A DNA stretch of 32,092 nt. It comes from Oscillospiraceae bacterium. Its GTDB lineage: Bacteria; Bacillota; Clostridia; Oscillospirales; Ruminococcaceae. A program made the position numbers and the translations under genes. The DNA lies in contig JAFLUH010000019.1 of NCBI GenBank assembly GCA_022508895.1, positions 1 through 32,092 on the forward strand, given 5' to 3'. Each line of letters opens with the position of its first letter. Position 1 is the stretch's first letter. The notes beneath the pieces are model-generated. The model did no database searches, was not told where the DNA came from, and saw nothing but the letters and a program-made list of their open reading frames with translations. Shown in pieces: positions 21,484-28,927 of the stretch.

Positions 21484-24234
21484 TTATTTTTCCTTTCCCC
21501 TCAGCTTTACCCTGCCGAACAGCCTTATCCTTGTGAACAGGCCGCTCAGCCATTTTTTGTTCAGCATCAGCTCTGCGTACAGCTCGCTGACGGCGCCGTA
21601 TACAGCCTGCCGCTCTTCCTCTCCGAATACGGGCTCATTGTCAAATTCCGCCCGCTCGAACAGCGGCATAGCCTGCTCCAGACCCACGCCAAGTCCTGTA
21701 TTGAGGGAGTGATCCGCGCGCTTTGCAAACTCGGTGGGAGTTTCTCCGCTTCGGCGGCGCACTCCCTTCATCTCCAGTATTTTCAGCGTGAAGGTGAACA
21801 TGGAGCTTACCGCCTCAGCCGCTTCTCCCGTGCGGAAGAAGCGTATGAGCGTCCGTTCCTTGCGCCGCAGTGTTTTCAGGGCTCCCGCAATGGACATTGC
21901 GACTGCCAGTACCGCTATGATAACGCCCGCAGCGATAAGTATCACCTTTACTGTTTCGGGGTCTATGCCCTTATCGGTATCAGCGCCGCCGTCCGACAAG
22001 CTGCCCGACGGCTCGGCGGGTCTGGTCGTGGTAGTTGTTGAGGGGGTGGTGGTAGTTTCGGTGGGACGGGTGAAGGAGGAGGTCTCGGAGGGCGTCGTCG
22101 CAGGCGGCGTGGTGCTTGTGGTGGTGGTCACGGCGGGAGAGGGGCCTGCGCCGCCTCTGCCCGGCGTGGGGTCGTAGGGCACCCAGCCCACATCGTCGTA
22201 GTACACCTCCACCCATGCGTGAAGATCCTTTTCGAGGAGGGTGTAGCTGTACCCTTTCTCGTCTTTATTGTAGTCGTCTGCGTCGGCTACCGTAAAGCCG
22301 GTGACGTAGCGCGCAGGCACGCCGATATACCGCAGCGCAAGGCACATTGTGGTGGCGTAGAGTGCGCAGTGACCCGCTTTTGTCGTGTTCAGGAAGTTGC
22401 CCAAAAACGTATTGTTCCCTGCGGAATTGTCGGTGTCAAGGGAGTATTTGTATTTGCCGGAGGAGGAGAGGTAGTTTCTGATATAAAAGGAGAAATAGCT
22501 GCGTCCGTACATTTCGTCGCTGGAAAAATGACCGAGGGAGGAGGAAAGGACGAATCTGTCTTCCGCGTGTCCCGGCTCTATCAGAAAATTATCGTCATCG
22601 AAAACCTCATGGAGAAAGCCCTCTATATTTCCGATCTCCGCTTCGGGTATCTCGGTGTAGTAATCGTACACGAATTCACGGTAGGAGTCTATGTACTCGG
22701 AGTAACGGTCATAGCTAACAGGCATGGAAAGGGTATCCCACTCATACCGTATGTCCGCCATATCGTTGTAATCCCTGTACGCCATCATCGAGACGACGGT
22801 TTCGTCGTCGTCCGGACAGTACATGACAGCGGAGCGCATGGAGTTCACCCTGCCCCTGTCTGCAACTGCGACAAAGTCGCCGTAAATGCTGAAATTATTG
22901 TTTTCCCTGAAATTATTGAAAACGTAGGGCGGACCCGCTATCAGCAGCGTGTTGATATCCTGCAGATAGTTCACCTTTACCGTCTGCATCTTTATGTAAT
23001 CGGTGCCGTTGTATAAGTCACGGGTCAGGCGGCATCTCATCAGATAATACTGCATCTCGGGAGCATAGCTGTTCAGCACCTGCTCCATGGTGAAGCCGTT
23101 ATAGCTTATCCCGCCGTAATCCAGTCCGGCGATGGACTTCCACTGATCCTCTTCAAAGCGGTAGCCTATATCTCCCCTTAAATAGAGCTTGTCCTTGTTT
23201 TCGGTGATTATTTCCGCAACGGCACGGTTGCCCGTAGGCAGGCTTGAGGGGTCTATGTTGCCGGAAATGCTTATATTGCCGCCGTCGGCGGAGAAAAAGC
23301 CTCTCAGCCCCGAGCCGCCGAAAACGCCATAGAGCCAGTAGCCGATGTCCTGTGTAATGCTCATTGCGCTGTCCGTTATCTCGTCCAGCCTCAGCGAGCC
23401 GTTTTCGGGGAACGTGGAGGCGGTTATGCCCAGCGTCAGCAGGGCGACGATAAACATGGTGAAGCAGTGGGAAAGGTGCTTTCCGAAGTGCAGCGAGTCG
23501 CTGCGCAGTCTGTCCTTGGGGGACAGCTTTTTGTTTGCCTTGAGGTAAACGTAGTCCGTCATGTGCAGGTTTGAGGAATAGCCCGAGGAAAGGACTGCGT
23601 CTCCTGCGGCAGCCACCGTCACCGTCCACATACCGAACACGTCGGCGATAAGCACCGCCATCCACCATGAAAAGTGCAGGCTTTGCCCCAAAAATGCGGG
23701 TATCATCATTATCTCCGCAAAGGTCAGCACTGCCAGCGGTCTGAACCTCTGGCAGGAGGAAAAGGCGCAAAGCATACCGTAGACGAAGACCAGCGCCATG
23801 AAGAAGGGTATCGGGTCCCTCAGCTCGCTCTGGGAGAGGATACCCGCCGTTTTTATAAAGCTGCCGTCCGCCACCCTGAATATCTGATACAGCAGGTCCT
23901 GACCCGACTGCGGAAGCTGCAGCTTGAAAAAGATAAGGATAAACACCGCTATATCGAATATCAGAACATAAAGCCTTGGGAAAAAGCCAAGCAGCAGGAT
24001 AGTGACCAGACAGACCGCCGTGGCAAGCAGAGCGGGGAGAAGCGGGTCGAGCCAGTCATAGCTGCCGTAGGTGCGCACCTCCACGTCCAGCTCCAGCAAA
24101 ACGGTAAAAAGCCCTGCGCCTGAAAAGGCGAGGGCACAGGCAAAGAGGGCCTTTGTCAGCAATATCCTGATAAAGCCCTTTTCGGTTTTATAGTAAGGGA
24201 ACTGGTAGACCGCTATGCTTTTCTTCTGCTTCAT
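21484..24234 (-). CDS. TgpA-like transglutaminase-domain membrane protein with DUF4129
   Basis: This 916-residue protein starts with about six membrane helices (residues 30-290, e.g. ALLATAVCLVTILLLGFF). A large extracytoplasmic part follows. Its papain-like transglutaminase core has Cys623 (AGHCALYATTMCLAL), His672 (LHAWVEVYYDD) and Asp688 (WVPYDPTPG). A Thr/Pro-rich linker (PAVTTTTSTTPPATTPSETS and onward, about 696-740), another membrane helix (VKVILIAAGVIIAVLAVAM) and a cytosolic DUF4129-like tail (about 800-900) complete it. The family is found with MoxR and DUF58 in many bacteria; TgpA of Pseudomonas aeruginosa is essential. The catalytic triad is intact, so it likely processes or crosslinks an extracytoplasmic protein. 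The target is unknown. Confidence 0.92.
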   Translation of the reverse strand: MKQKKSIAVYQFPYYKTEKGFIRILLTKALFACALAFSGAGLFTVLLELDVEVRTYGSYDWLDPLLPALLATAVCLVTILLLGFFPRLYVLIFDIAVFILIFFKLQLPQSGQDLLYQIFRVADGSFIKTAGILSQSELRDPIPFFMALVFVYGMLCAFSSCQRFRPLAVLTFAEIMMIPAFLGQSLHFSWWMAVLIADVFGMWTVTVAAAGDAVLSSGYSSNLHMTDYVYLKANKKLSPKDRLRSDSLHFGKHLSHCFTMFIVALLTLGITASTFPENGSLRLDEITDSAMSITQDIGYWLYGVFGGSGLRGFFSADGGNISISGNIDPSSLPTGNRAVAEIITENKDKLYLRGDIGYRFEEDQWKSIAGLDYGGISYNGFTMEQVLNSYAPEMQYYLMRCRLTRDLYNGTDYIKMQTVKVNYLQDINTLLIAGPPYVFNNFRENNNFSIYGDFVAVADRGRVNSMRSAVMYCPDDDETVVSMMAYRDYNDMADIRYEWDTLSMPVSYDRYSEYIDSYREFVYDYYTEIPEAEIGNIEGFLHEVFDDDNFLIEPGHAEDRFVLSSSLGHFSSDEMYGRSYFSFYIRNYLSSSGKYKYSLDTDNSAGNNTFLGNFLNTTKAGHCALYATTMCLALRYIGVPARYVTGFTVADADDYNKDEKGYSYTLLEKDLHAWVEVYYDDVGWVPYDPTPGRGGAGPSPAVTTTTSTTPPATTPSETSSFTRPTETTTTPSTTTTTRPAEPSGSLSDGGADTDKGIDPETVKVILIAAGVIIAVLAVAMSIAGALKTLRRKERTLIRFFRTGEAAEAVSSMFTFTLKILEMKGVRRRSGETPTEFAKRADHSLNTGLGVGLEQAMPLFERAEFDNEPVFGEEERQAVYGAVSELYAELMLNKKWLSGLFTRIRLFGRVKLRGKEK

Positions 24235-24235
24235 T

Positions 24236-25420
24236 TCAAATACCGTTTATGGTAAGTATTGCCTTTGATATCTCGTTTTGTATATTTTCGGGATTCATTA
24301 CGGCGTGCCGCACGTTTTTCAGCCGAGACAGCCGATGCTCGCCCTCGCTGCCGCCCGTCAGCAGCACAGCCACAGGCGATTCTGCGGACAGCTCCTCCAC
24401 CAGCTTTGCCAGATCGGGAGTTACGGTGCAGGTGATAAGCACTACCGCCGCCGAGCTGTCCTCGCCGCCCTTTTCGCTGAACACCGACCTTGCCCATGCG
24501 GGAAAGTAAGGCTCAGGCTCGTAGGTGCAGAGGGTCGCCGTTTCCTCCTGAGCGGCGTACAGCGCCTCGGGAATGTGAATGGGCATCGCCCGTGTACCGC
24601 TGAGCTTTCTGTCATAGCAGTACAGCGCCGACACCTTGCCGCTTTTCAGATTGTACAGGCAGACTGCAAGCCCCGCCTCGATAATGGCGTCCGCCCTGTC
24701 TGCGCCGAAATTTGTCATATCGCAGAGCACCGATATTTCGGACGCCTGACCCTTGGTGTTCTGCCACACCATGTAGTCCTCCTGCTTGGAGGAGAGCTTC
24801 CAGTGTATGCGCCGAACGTCGTCGCCGTCGGTGTATTTCCGCACAAAGCTGCGCTCGCCCGCCTCGGAATTTACCGAGACGAAGCGGGTGTCGTCCTCGG
24901 CGGAGGTGAAGTCGGTCTGCCCTCCCTGCACCTCGAACAGCCTCGGCACCACCAGCACCTTTTTGCTCAGCTTCAGCTTTTTGGCTATTTTGAATATCCT
25001 GAACATATCCCAGAAAACCACCCGTTCAAGGGTAAAGTCATACTCTCCCCGATATGTCAGGGGAACGGTTATCTTCAGCAGCCTGCTTTGCAGCGGGGCA
25101 AGGGAAAACACCATGACCGCCCTTTTATTGTCCTGGTTGGTGGGCATGGACGCCTCTATAACGGCGGAGGAAAAGGGGAAGATAAAGCGGTTGGAAACGG
25201 GTATGCGTATGTAAAGCTCGCTGCCCTTGCACAGCACCTCACGCTTGCCGTCGAAGCGCAGCTTAAAGGCAAATCTGCTTATCACCGTCATTATCAGCGA
25301 AATACAGGGCAGCACCAGCACCGTTATGAGTATCACTGAGGACAGATGCCCTGCATACATCTGAGAGAAAGCCAGCGCCGCCGCCAGCACTATCCCGTAG
25401 ATGATACGGTAGGTCGCCAT
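24236..25420 (-). CDS. DUF58 protein, first copy
   Basis: This 394-residue protein opens with two membrane helices (residues about 4-45: IIYGIVLAAALAFSQMYAGH, then VILITVLVLPCISLIMTVIS). The DUF58 core is canonical: SFVRKYTDGDDVRRIHWKLS, then SKQEDYMVWQ (residues about 190-220), followed by ISVLCDMTNFGADRADAIIE, where a VWA domain would have its metal site. It is placed between MoxR1 and the transglutaminase, with a 1-nt gap on each side, so translation is coupled. The motif is closer to the family consensus than that of the second copy. It presumably forms the membrane-anchored partner of MoxR1. Confidence 0.9.
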   Translation of the reverse strand: MATYRIIYGIVLAAALAFSQMYAGHLSSVILITVLVLPCISLIMTVISRFAFKLRFDGKREVLCKGSELYIRIPVSNRFIFPFSSAVIEASMPTNQDNKRAVMVFSLAPLQSRLLKITVPLTYRGEYDFTLERVVFWDMFRIFKIAKKLKLSKKVLVVPRLFEVQGGQTDFTSAEDDTRFVSVNSEAGERSFVRKYTDGDDVRRIHWKLSSKQEDYMVWQNTKGQASEISVLCDMTNFGADRADAIIEAGLAVCLYNLKSGKVSALYCYDRKLSGTRAMPIHIPEALYAAQEETATLCTYEPEPYFPAWARSVFSEKGGEDSSAAVVLITCTVTPDLAKLVEELSAESPVAVLLTGGSEGEHRLSRLKNVRHAVMNPENIQNEISKAILTINGI

Positions 25421-25421
25421 A

Positions 25422-26384
25422 TCAGCCCTGCGCCTTTCTCATGGGGAGCATGATGGAGCGCTTCACCTCGTCGATGACCCTTGCGGGGGTCATGCCCTTC
25501 ATCTTTGCCTCCTGCTTTATATGTATCCTGTGGGTGAGTACATAGGGTATCATTGCAAAAACGTCCTCGGGGGTGACATACGTTCTCCCCGACACCAGCG
25601 CCAGCGCCTGTGAGCAGCGCATAAGCGCCAGCGACGCTCTTGTGCTTGCCCCCATCAGAACTGCGGGGTGAAATCTGGTGGCAGCCGTAAAGCTCACTAT
25701 ATACTGATTTATCGCCCTGTCGGTGTTCACCTGCCCCGTAAGCTTGGAGAACAGCTCCAGCTCCTCGGCGCCGCAGACGTTCTGCACCTTGGAAATGGGG
25801 TCGGAGGAGGCTCGGTCGGTGAGTATCGCCAGCTCCTCCTCGGGGGTGGGGTAGCCCATGCTCAGCTTCACCATAAAGCGGTCAAGCTGCGCCTCGGGCA
25901 GGGGGAACGTCCCCACGAAGCCCAGCTCGTTCTGGGTGGCTATTACCATGAAGGGGCTGGGAAGGTGGTAGGTGTGACCGTCCACGGTGACGTTGTGCTC
26001 CTCCATCGCCTCCAGCAGAGCGGATTGGGTCTTGGGGGAGGTACGGTTTATCTCGTCCGCCAGCAGTATGTTGGTCATAGCCATTCCCGGGCGGAACTCG
26101 AATTTGTTGCTTTCCTTGTTGAACAGGTTGAAGCCGGTGATATCCGAGGCGGTGACGTCGGGTGTGAACTGCGCGCGCTTGAACTGCAGTCCCGTCGCCT
26201 TGCCCAGCGCCGTTGCAAGGGTGGTCTTTCCCGTACCGGGAACGTCCTCGATAAGAACGTGTCCTCCTGCCAGCAGCACCACCACCAGCATGGTGATAAC
26301 GTCCCGCTTGCCCACTATCACTTTTTCTATCTCATCAATGGTAGCATTGAGCTTTCTGTATACCTGTCCGCTGGTTATTTCCAT
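25422..26384 (-). CDS. MoxR-family AAA+ ATPase, first copy
   Basis: This 320-residue cytosolic protein has Walker A EDVPGTGKTTLATAL (K53) and Walker B ILLADEINRTSPKTQSALLE. It also has the sensor region ATQNELGFVGTFPLPEAQLD followed by RFMVKLSMGYPTPEEELAIL. The lid domain includes STRASLALMRCSQALALVSG and YVTPEDVFAMIPYVLTHR. It is the first gene of a six-gene, roughly 8.2-kb operon driven by the promoter at 26455-26483. AAAGGAG lies 12 nt before the ATG. It is homologous to the second MoxR in the same operon, which points to module duplication. Confidence 0.95.
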   Translation of the reverse strand: MEITSGQVYRKLNATIDEIEKVIVGKRDVITMLVVVLLAGGHVLIEDVPGTGKTTLATALGKATGLQFKRAQFTPDVTASDITGFNLFNKESNKFEFRPGMAMTNILLADEINRTSPKTQSALLEAMEEHNVTVDGHTYHLPSPFMVIATQNELGFVGTFPLPEAQLDRFMVKLSMGYPTPEEELAILTDRASSDPISKVQNVCGAEELELFSKLTGQVNTDRAINQYIVSFTAATRFHPAVLMGASTRASLALMRCSQALALVSGRTYVTPEDVFAMIPYVLTHRIHIKQEAKMKGMTPARVIDEVKRSIMLPMRKAQG

Positions 26385-26454
26385 TTCGGTGTCTCTCTCC
26401 TTTGACGGATTTCCTTTATTTTACTGAATATTATCAGAAATTTGTCCAAGGGAT

Positions 26455-26483
26455 ATTATAGCATACTTTCTTTTTAAAATCAA
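26455..26483 (-). promoter_or_regulatory. Sigma-A promoter of the MoxR/DUF58/transglutaminase operon
   Basis: Read on the minus strand, TTGATT (26478-26483) and TATAAT (26455-26460) are 17 bp apart, about 70 bp before the MoxR1 start. One base upstream of the -35 box begins a 46-nt hairpin (26485-26530), an arrangement that could couple termination of the upstream gene to initiation here. Confidence 0.82.
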
Positions 26484-26484
26484 C

Positions 26485-26530
26485 AATGGCAGGCAAATTG
26501 TTACCATATTGTAACATTTTGCCTGCCATT
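26485..26530 (-). terminator. Long hairpin, probable terminator of the GH74 transcript
   Basis: AATGGCAGGCAAATTGTTAC (26485-26504) pairs with 26511-26530 over 20 bp with a single mismatch, around the loop CATATT. On the minus strand it is followed by GTTGATTTT, a modest U-tract that also contains the -35 box of the MoxR operon. It lies about 80 nt beyond the GH74 stop. No T-run follows on the plus strand. Confidence 0.6.
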
Positions 26531-26544
26531 CAAAATCCGTGCTC

Positions 26545-26620
26545 ATGTGACTTTGCAGGCAAAGTCACATAGGCACAACCTCTACCGGTTACTGTGTACT
26601 TTTTACTGTCAACTGTCAAG
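26545..26620. repeat. Composite repeat: inverted repeat plus four 7-bp tandem units
   Basis: ATGTGACTTTGC (26545-26556) and GCAAAGTCACAT (26559-26570) form a perfect 12-bp inverted repeat split by AG. At 26593-26620 there are four heptamers: TGTGTAC, TTTTTAC, TGTCAAC and TGTCAAG. The GH74 stop codon is inside this array, and its last residues L-D-S are encoded by it. The layout mirrors 9013-9088. Confidence 0.78.
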
Positions 26621-28774
26621 GCTGCAAACCACAACGCCCAGCCCAACGGTACTTATATAGCACCGTCCGCACACATTTGCATCTCCCTTGATAAAGTACC
26701 CGTTGCCCATGCCGCCGAACTGATAATCGCCGTTGACCTGCCGCCAGCTTTTTCCGTCGTCGGTGGACCAGTAGATGCCCATGGGGTCGTCGGAGGTGGG
26801 TCTGCCCCAGATATATACTGCCTCCTGACCGTCGCTCATGCCCTTGCCCACGCCTACGCCGAGACAGCCTGCCGCACTGTCTATCCTTGTGAAGCTCTGA
26901 CCGTGGTCGGTGGACTTCTGCAATCCCATTGCAGGAAGATACAGCACGCCCTCTTTGCCGGGGACCACTGCTATCTTCATGGAGGAGGACATGGCGGTGA
27001 AGGTCTCGGTGAAGGTGGCGCCCTTATCGCTGCTGACGTAGAAGGAGCCGCTGCTTGAAGCGTAGATGTAATCGCTGTTCACGGGGTCGCCCGCTATGCT
27101 GGCTGTGACGTATATTCCCGAGGACTGAGCCCAGCTTCCGCCGTTATCGTCGGTGTAGTAAAGGGAAAATGAACCGTCGGGAGCCCAGAAGAAGCGGGAG
27201 CCGTCGGCGGAGACACCCACAACGCCTCCGCCTGCGCCGCTTACAGGGTCTGATTTTGCCTTCTGCCATGTGGCGCCTGCGTCGAGGGTGTACCAGAACC
27301 CGCCGTCCTTGCCGCACTTCACCCAGACGTCTGCATTTCCGTAAGCCACTGCTATATCGGTCATCGACCCAGCCTGACTGTTGTGCACGTCGCCGTAGGT
27401 GAAGGGGTCGTCGTTGACGAAGCCGTCGTAGTCCAGCACTGCGGTCACGATAGGACCGCCCGGGATAGTTGCCAGACCCATGGGCACCGTTTCCTCGATG
27501 CCCTTGGAATCGAAGTAAAACTCGGGGGCGGACGCCCAGATATTGTCGCAGGCAAAAATTCCGTTGCCTGACGTCACCTTTATCTGACTGTCGAAGAAGG
27601 GGCTTATTGCAAGACAGCCGCACCAATGTATGGCGGCGTTGGCTATCCAGTCTATCTCCCCTGTCGTGAAGGTCATGCTTTCGTTTATGCAGTGCCAGGC
27701 TGCGCCGCCGTCGGAGGTAACGTAAAATTCGTCGCCGTAAGCTCCGTTAGGCTGCTCCGTCCAAACGTTTTCGGTGACTGCGACCATCTTGTCGGGGTCG
27801 TCGGGGGAGATAGCAACGTCGCCGAAGCTGCGGTTTGCGGGGCTGATGTCCTCCACCTCGCCGCTTCCGATATTCAGCCGCATAATGCCGCCCGTGCCGC
27901 TGCCGCCCCAAGGGCCCTCCGAATCGGCGTAAACGATTATCAGACCGCCCCGTCCGTCCAGCCTCATGCGCTGGGGAACAAGGTTTGTGGGCAGACCGCT
28001 TACCGCCGTCCAGCTCTCGCCGCCGTCCTCGCTGACGAAAACGTTGTTCTCGCCGCCCTTGGAGATACCCGCAAAAATACGCAGGCAGGCGGAGCCGTCG
28101 GAGGAATCCGTATCCACCGCAACGGTGCACACGCCGCTGCCTGAATTGACTGCTGCGGCGTCGGACAGCGACTGTACGGCCGTCCATGTCCTGCCGCCGT
28201 CGGTACTCTTTATAAGACCGCCCGTTCTGCCGCCCAGATAAAGAATGTCGTTGTTTACGGGGTCGATGGCTATGCGTTCGCCGTTTTGCCTGCCCATGCC
28301 GTTGCCGCTGGCGGAGATAAGGTCCGTGACCTCCACCTCCTCGAAGCTGTCGCCGTAGTCGTCGGATATAAGCACCCACGTCCTGCCGTTGCTGAAATAG
28401 GAGGTGCCCGCCACCAGATAGAGCTTGTTCGGCTCGTCAGGGTCAACTGCCAGACCGTCAATGCCCATCATGCCTACATTCTCCTCGGTAACGCCGTAGG
28501 AGAGGGAAATCCATTTTCCCTGTCCCTCGTCCCAGCGGTAAGCTCCGCCTACGTCGGTCCTTGCGTAGTACAGGTCCTCCTGCGAGGTGGAGAAAACGCC
28601 TGTCACATATCCGCCGCCGCCCATCGCAAGCTGACTGTAGCTCCAGTCGCCCTCCGGAGTGGCAGCGCCGCCGTCATTGCCGTTATTGCCGTCATTGCCG
28701 CCCGTGCAGGCAGCCAGCATTGCCGCCGCCGTCAGCAAAGCCGACAGCTTCAGCAGGTTTTTTCTTATAAACAT
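26609..28774 (-). CDS. GH74 xyloglucanase-like lipoprotein
   Basis: I start this 721-residue protein at the ATG ending at 28774, because AAAGG lies eight bases before it and it gives a clean signal peptide (MFIRKNLLKLSALLTAAAML) with lipobox L-A-A-C23. A Gly/Asn-rich linker follows. The rest forms the two seven-bladed propellers of GH74, with BNR-like SxDGGxxW repeats (DDYGDSF, STDGGRTW, SEDGGESW, TLDAGATW, SDKGATF). The family signature YARTDVGGAYRW supplies Asp74, and VLDYDGF supplies Asp448 as likely second catalytic residue. GH74 enzymes cut the beta-1,4-glucan backbone of xyloglucan. There is no dockerin or CBM; membrane anchoring through lipid is the apparent solution. It is divergent from a beta-helix carbohydrate-binding lipoprotein. 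Confidence 0.92.
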   Translation of the reverse strand: MFIRKNLLKLSALLTAAAMLAACTGGNDGNNGNDGGAATPEGDWSYSQLAMGGGGYVTGVFSTSQEDLYYARTDVGGAYRWDEGQGKWISLSYGVTEENVGMMGIDGLAVDPDEPNKLYLVAGTSYFSNGRTWVLISDDYGDSFEEVEVTDLISASGNGMGRQNGERIAIDPVNNDILYLGGRTGGLIKSTDGGRTWTAVQSLSDAAAVNSGSGVCTVAVDTDSSDGSACLRIFAGISKGGENNVFVSEDGGESWTAVSGLPTNLVPQRMRLDGRGGLIIVYADSEGPWGGSGTGGIMRLNIGSGEVEDISPANRSFGDVAISPDDPDKMVAVTENVWTEQPNGAYGDEFYVTSDGGAAWHCINESMTFTTGEIDWIANAAIHWCGCLAISPFFDSQIKVTSGNGIFACDNIWASAPEFYFDSKGIEETVPMGLATIPGGPIVTAVLDYDGFVNDDPFTYGDVHNSQAGSMTDIAVAYGNADVWVKCGKDGGFWYTLDAGATWQKAKSDPVSGAGGGVVGVSADGSRFFWAPDGSFSLYYTDDNGGSWAQSSGIYVTASIAGDPVNSDYIYASSSGSFYVSSDKGATFTETFTAMSSSMKIAVVPGKEGVLYLPAMGLQKSTDHGQSFTRIDSAAGCLGVGVGKGMSDGQEAVYIWGRPTSDDPMGIYWSTDDGKSWRQVNGDYQFGGMGNGYFIKGDANVCGRCYISTVGLGVVVCSLDS

Positions 28775-28807
28775 AGCATTCGCCTTTCCTGTCAAGTTGA
28801 TAATGTT

Positions 28808-28836
28808 ATTCTATCATATTTTTGACGATAAAACAA
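28808..28836 (-). promoter_or_regulatory. Probable promoter of the GH74 gene
   Basis: On the minus strand, TTGTTT (28831-28836) and TAGAAT (28808-28813) are 17 bp apart. The -10 box is 33 bp before the GH74 start codon. The match is weaker than for housekeeping promoters in this window, which would suit a regulated gene. Confidence 0.6.
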
Positions 28837-28867
28837 CCCCAACTTTTCCCCGAAACATTTATTTTTC

Positions 28868-28896
28868 TTCACAGCAATATCACATTCGGGTAATAC
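28868..28896 (+). promoter_or_regulatory. Possible promoter of the carbohydrate-binding lipoprotein gene
   Basis: TTCACA (28868-28873) and TAATAC (28891-28896) are 17 bp apart and lie 31 bp before the ATG at 28928. The match to consensus is imperfect. Together with 28808-28836 it makes a compact divergent control region of about 150 bp. Confidence 0.45.
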
Positions 28897-28927
28897 ACTT
28901 GTATTCAGTGAAAGGCAGGTAGTTATC

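Noticed and set aside
20782-22041. A 419-codon plus-strand open frame across the MoxR2/transglutaminase junction
   Set aside because: It spans two well-supported minus-strand genes and has no ribosome binding site or recognisable domain; codon bias produces the open frame.
26545-26570. Perfect inverted repeat considered as a terminator
   Set aside because: No T-run follows on either strand and the loop is only about 2-4 nt; I list it as part of the composite repeat instead.
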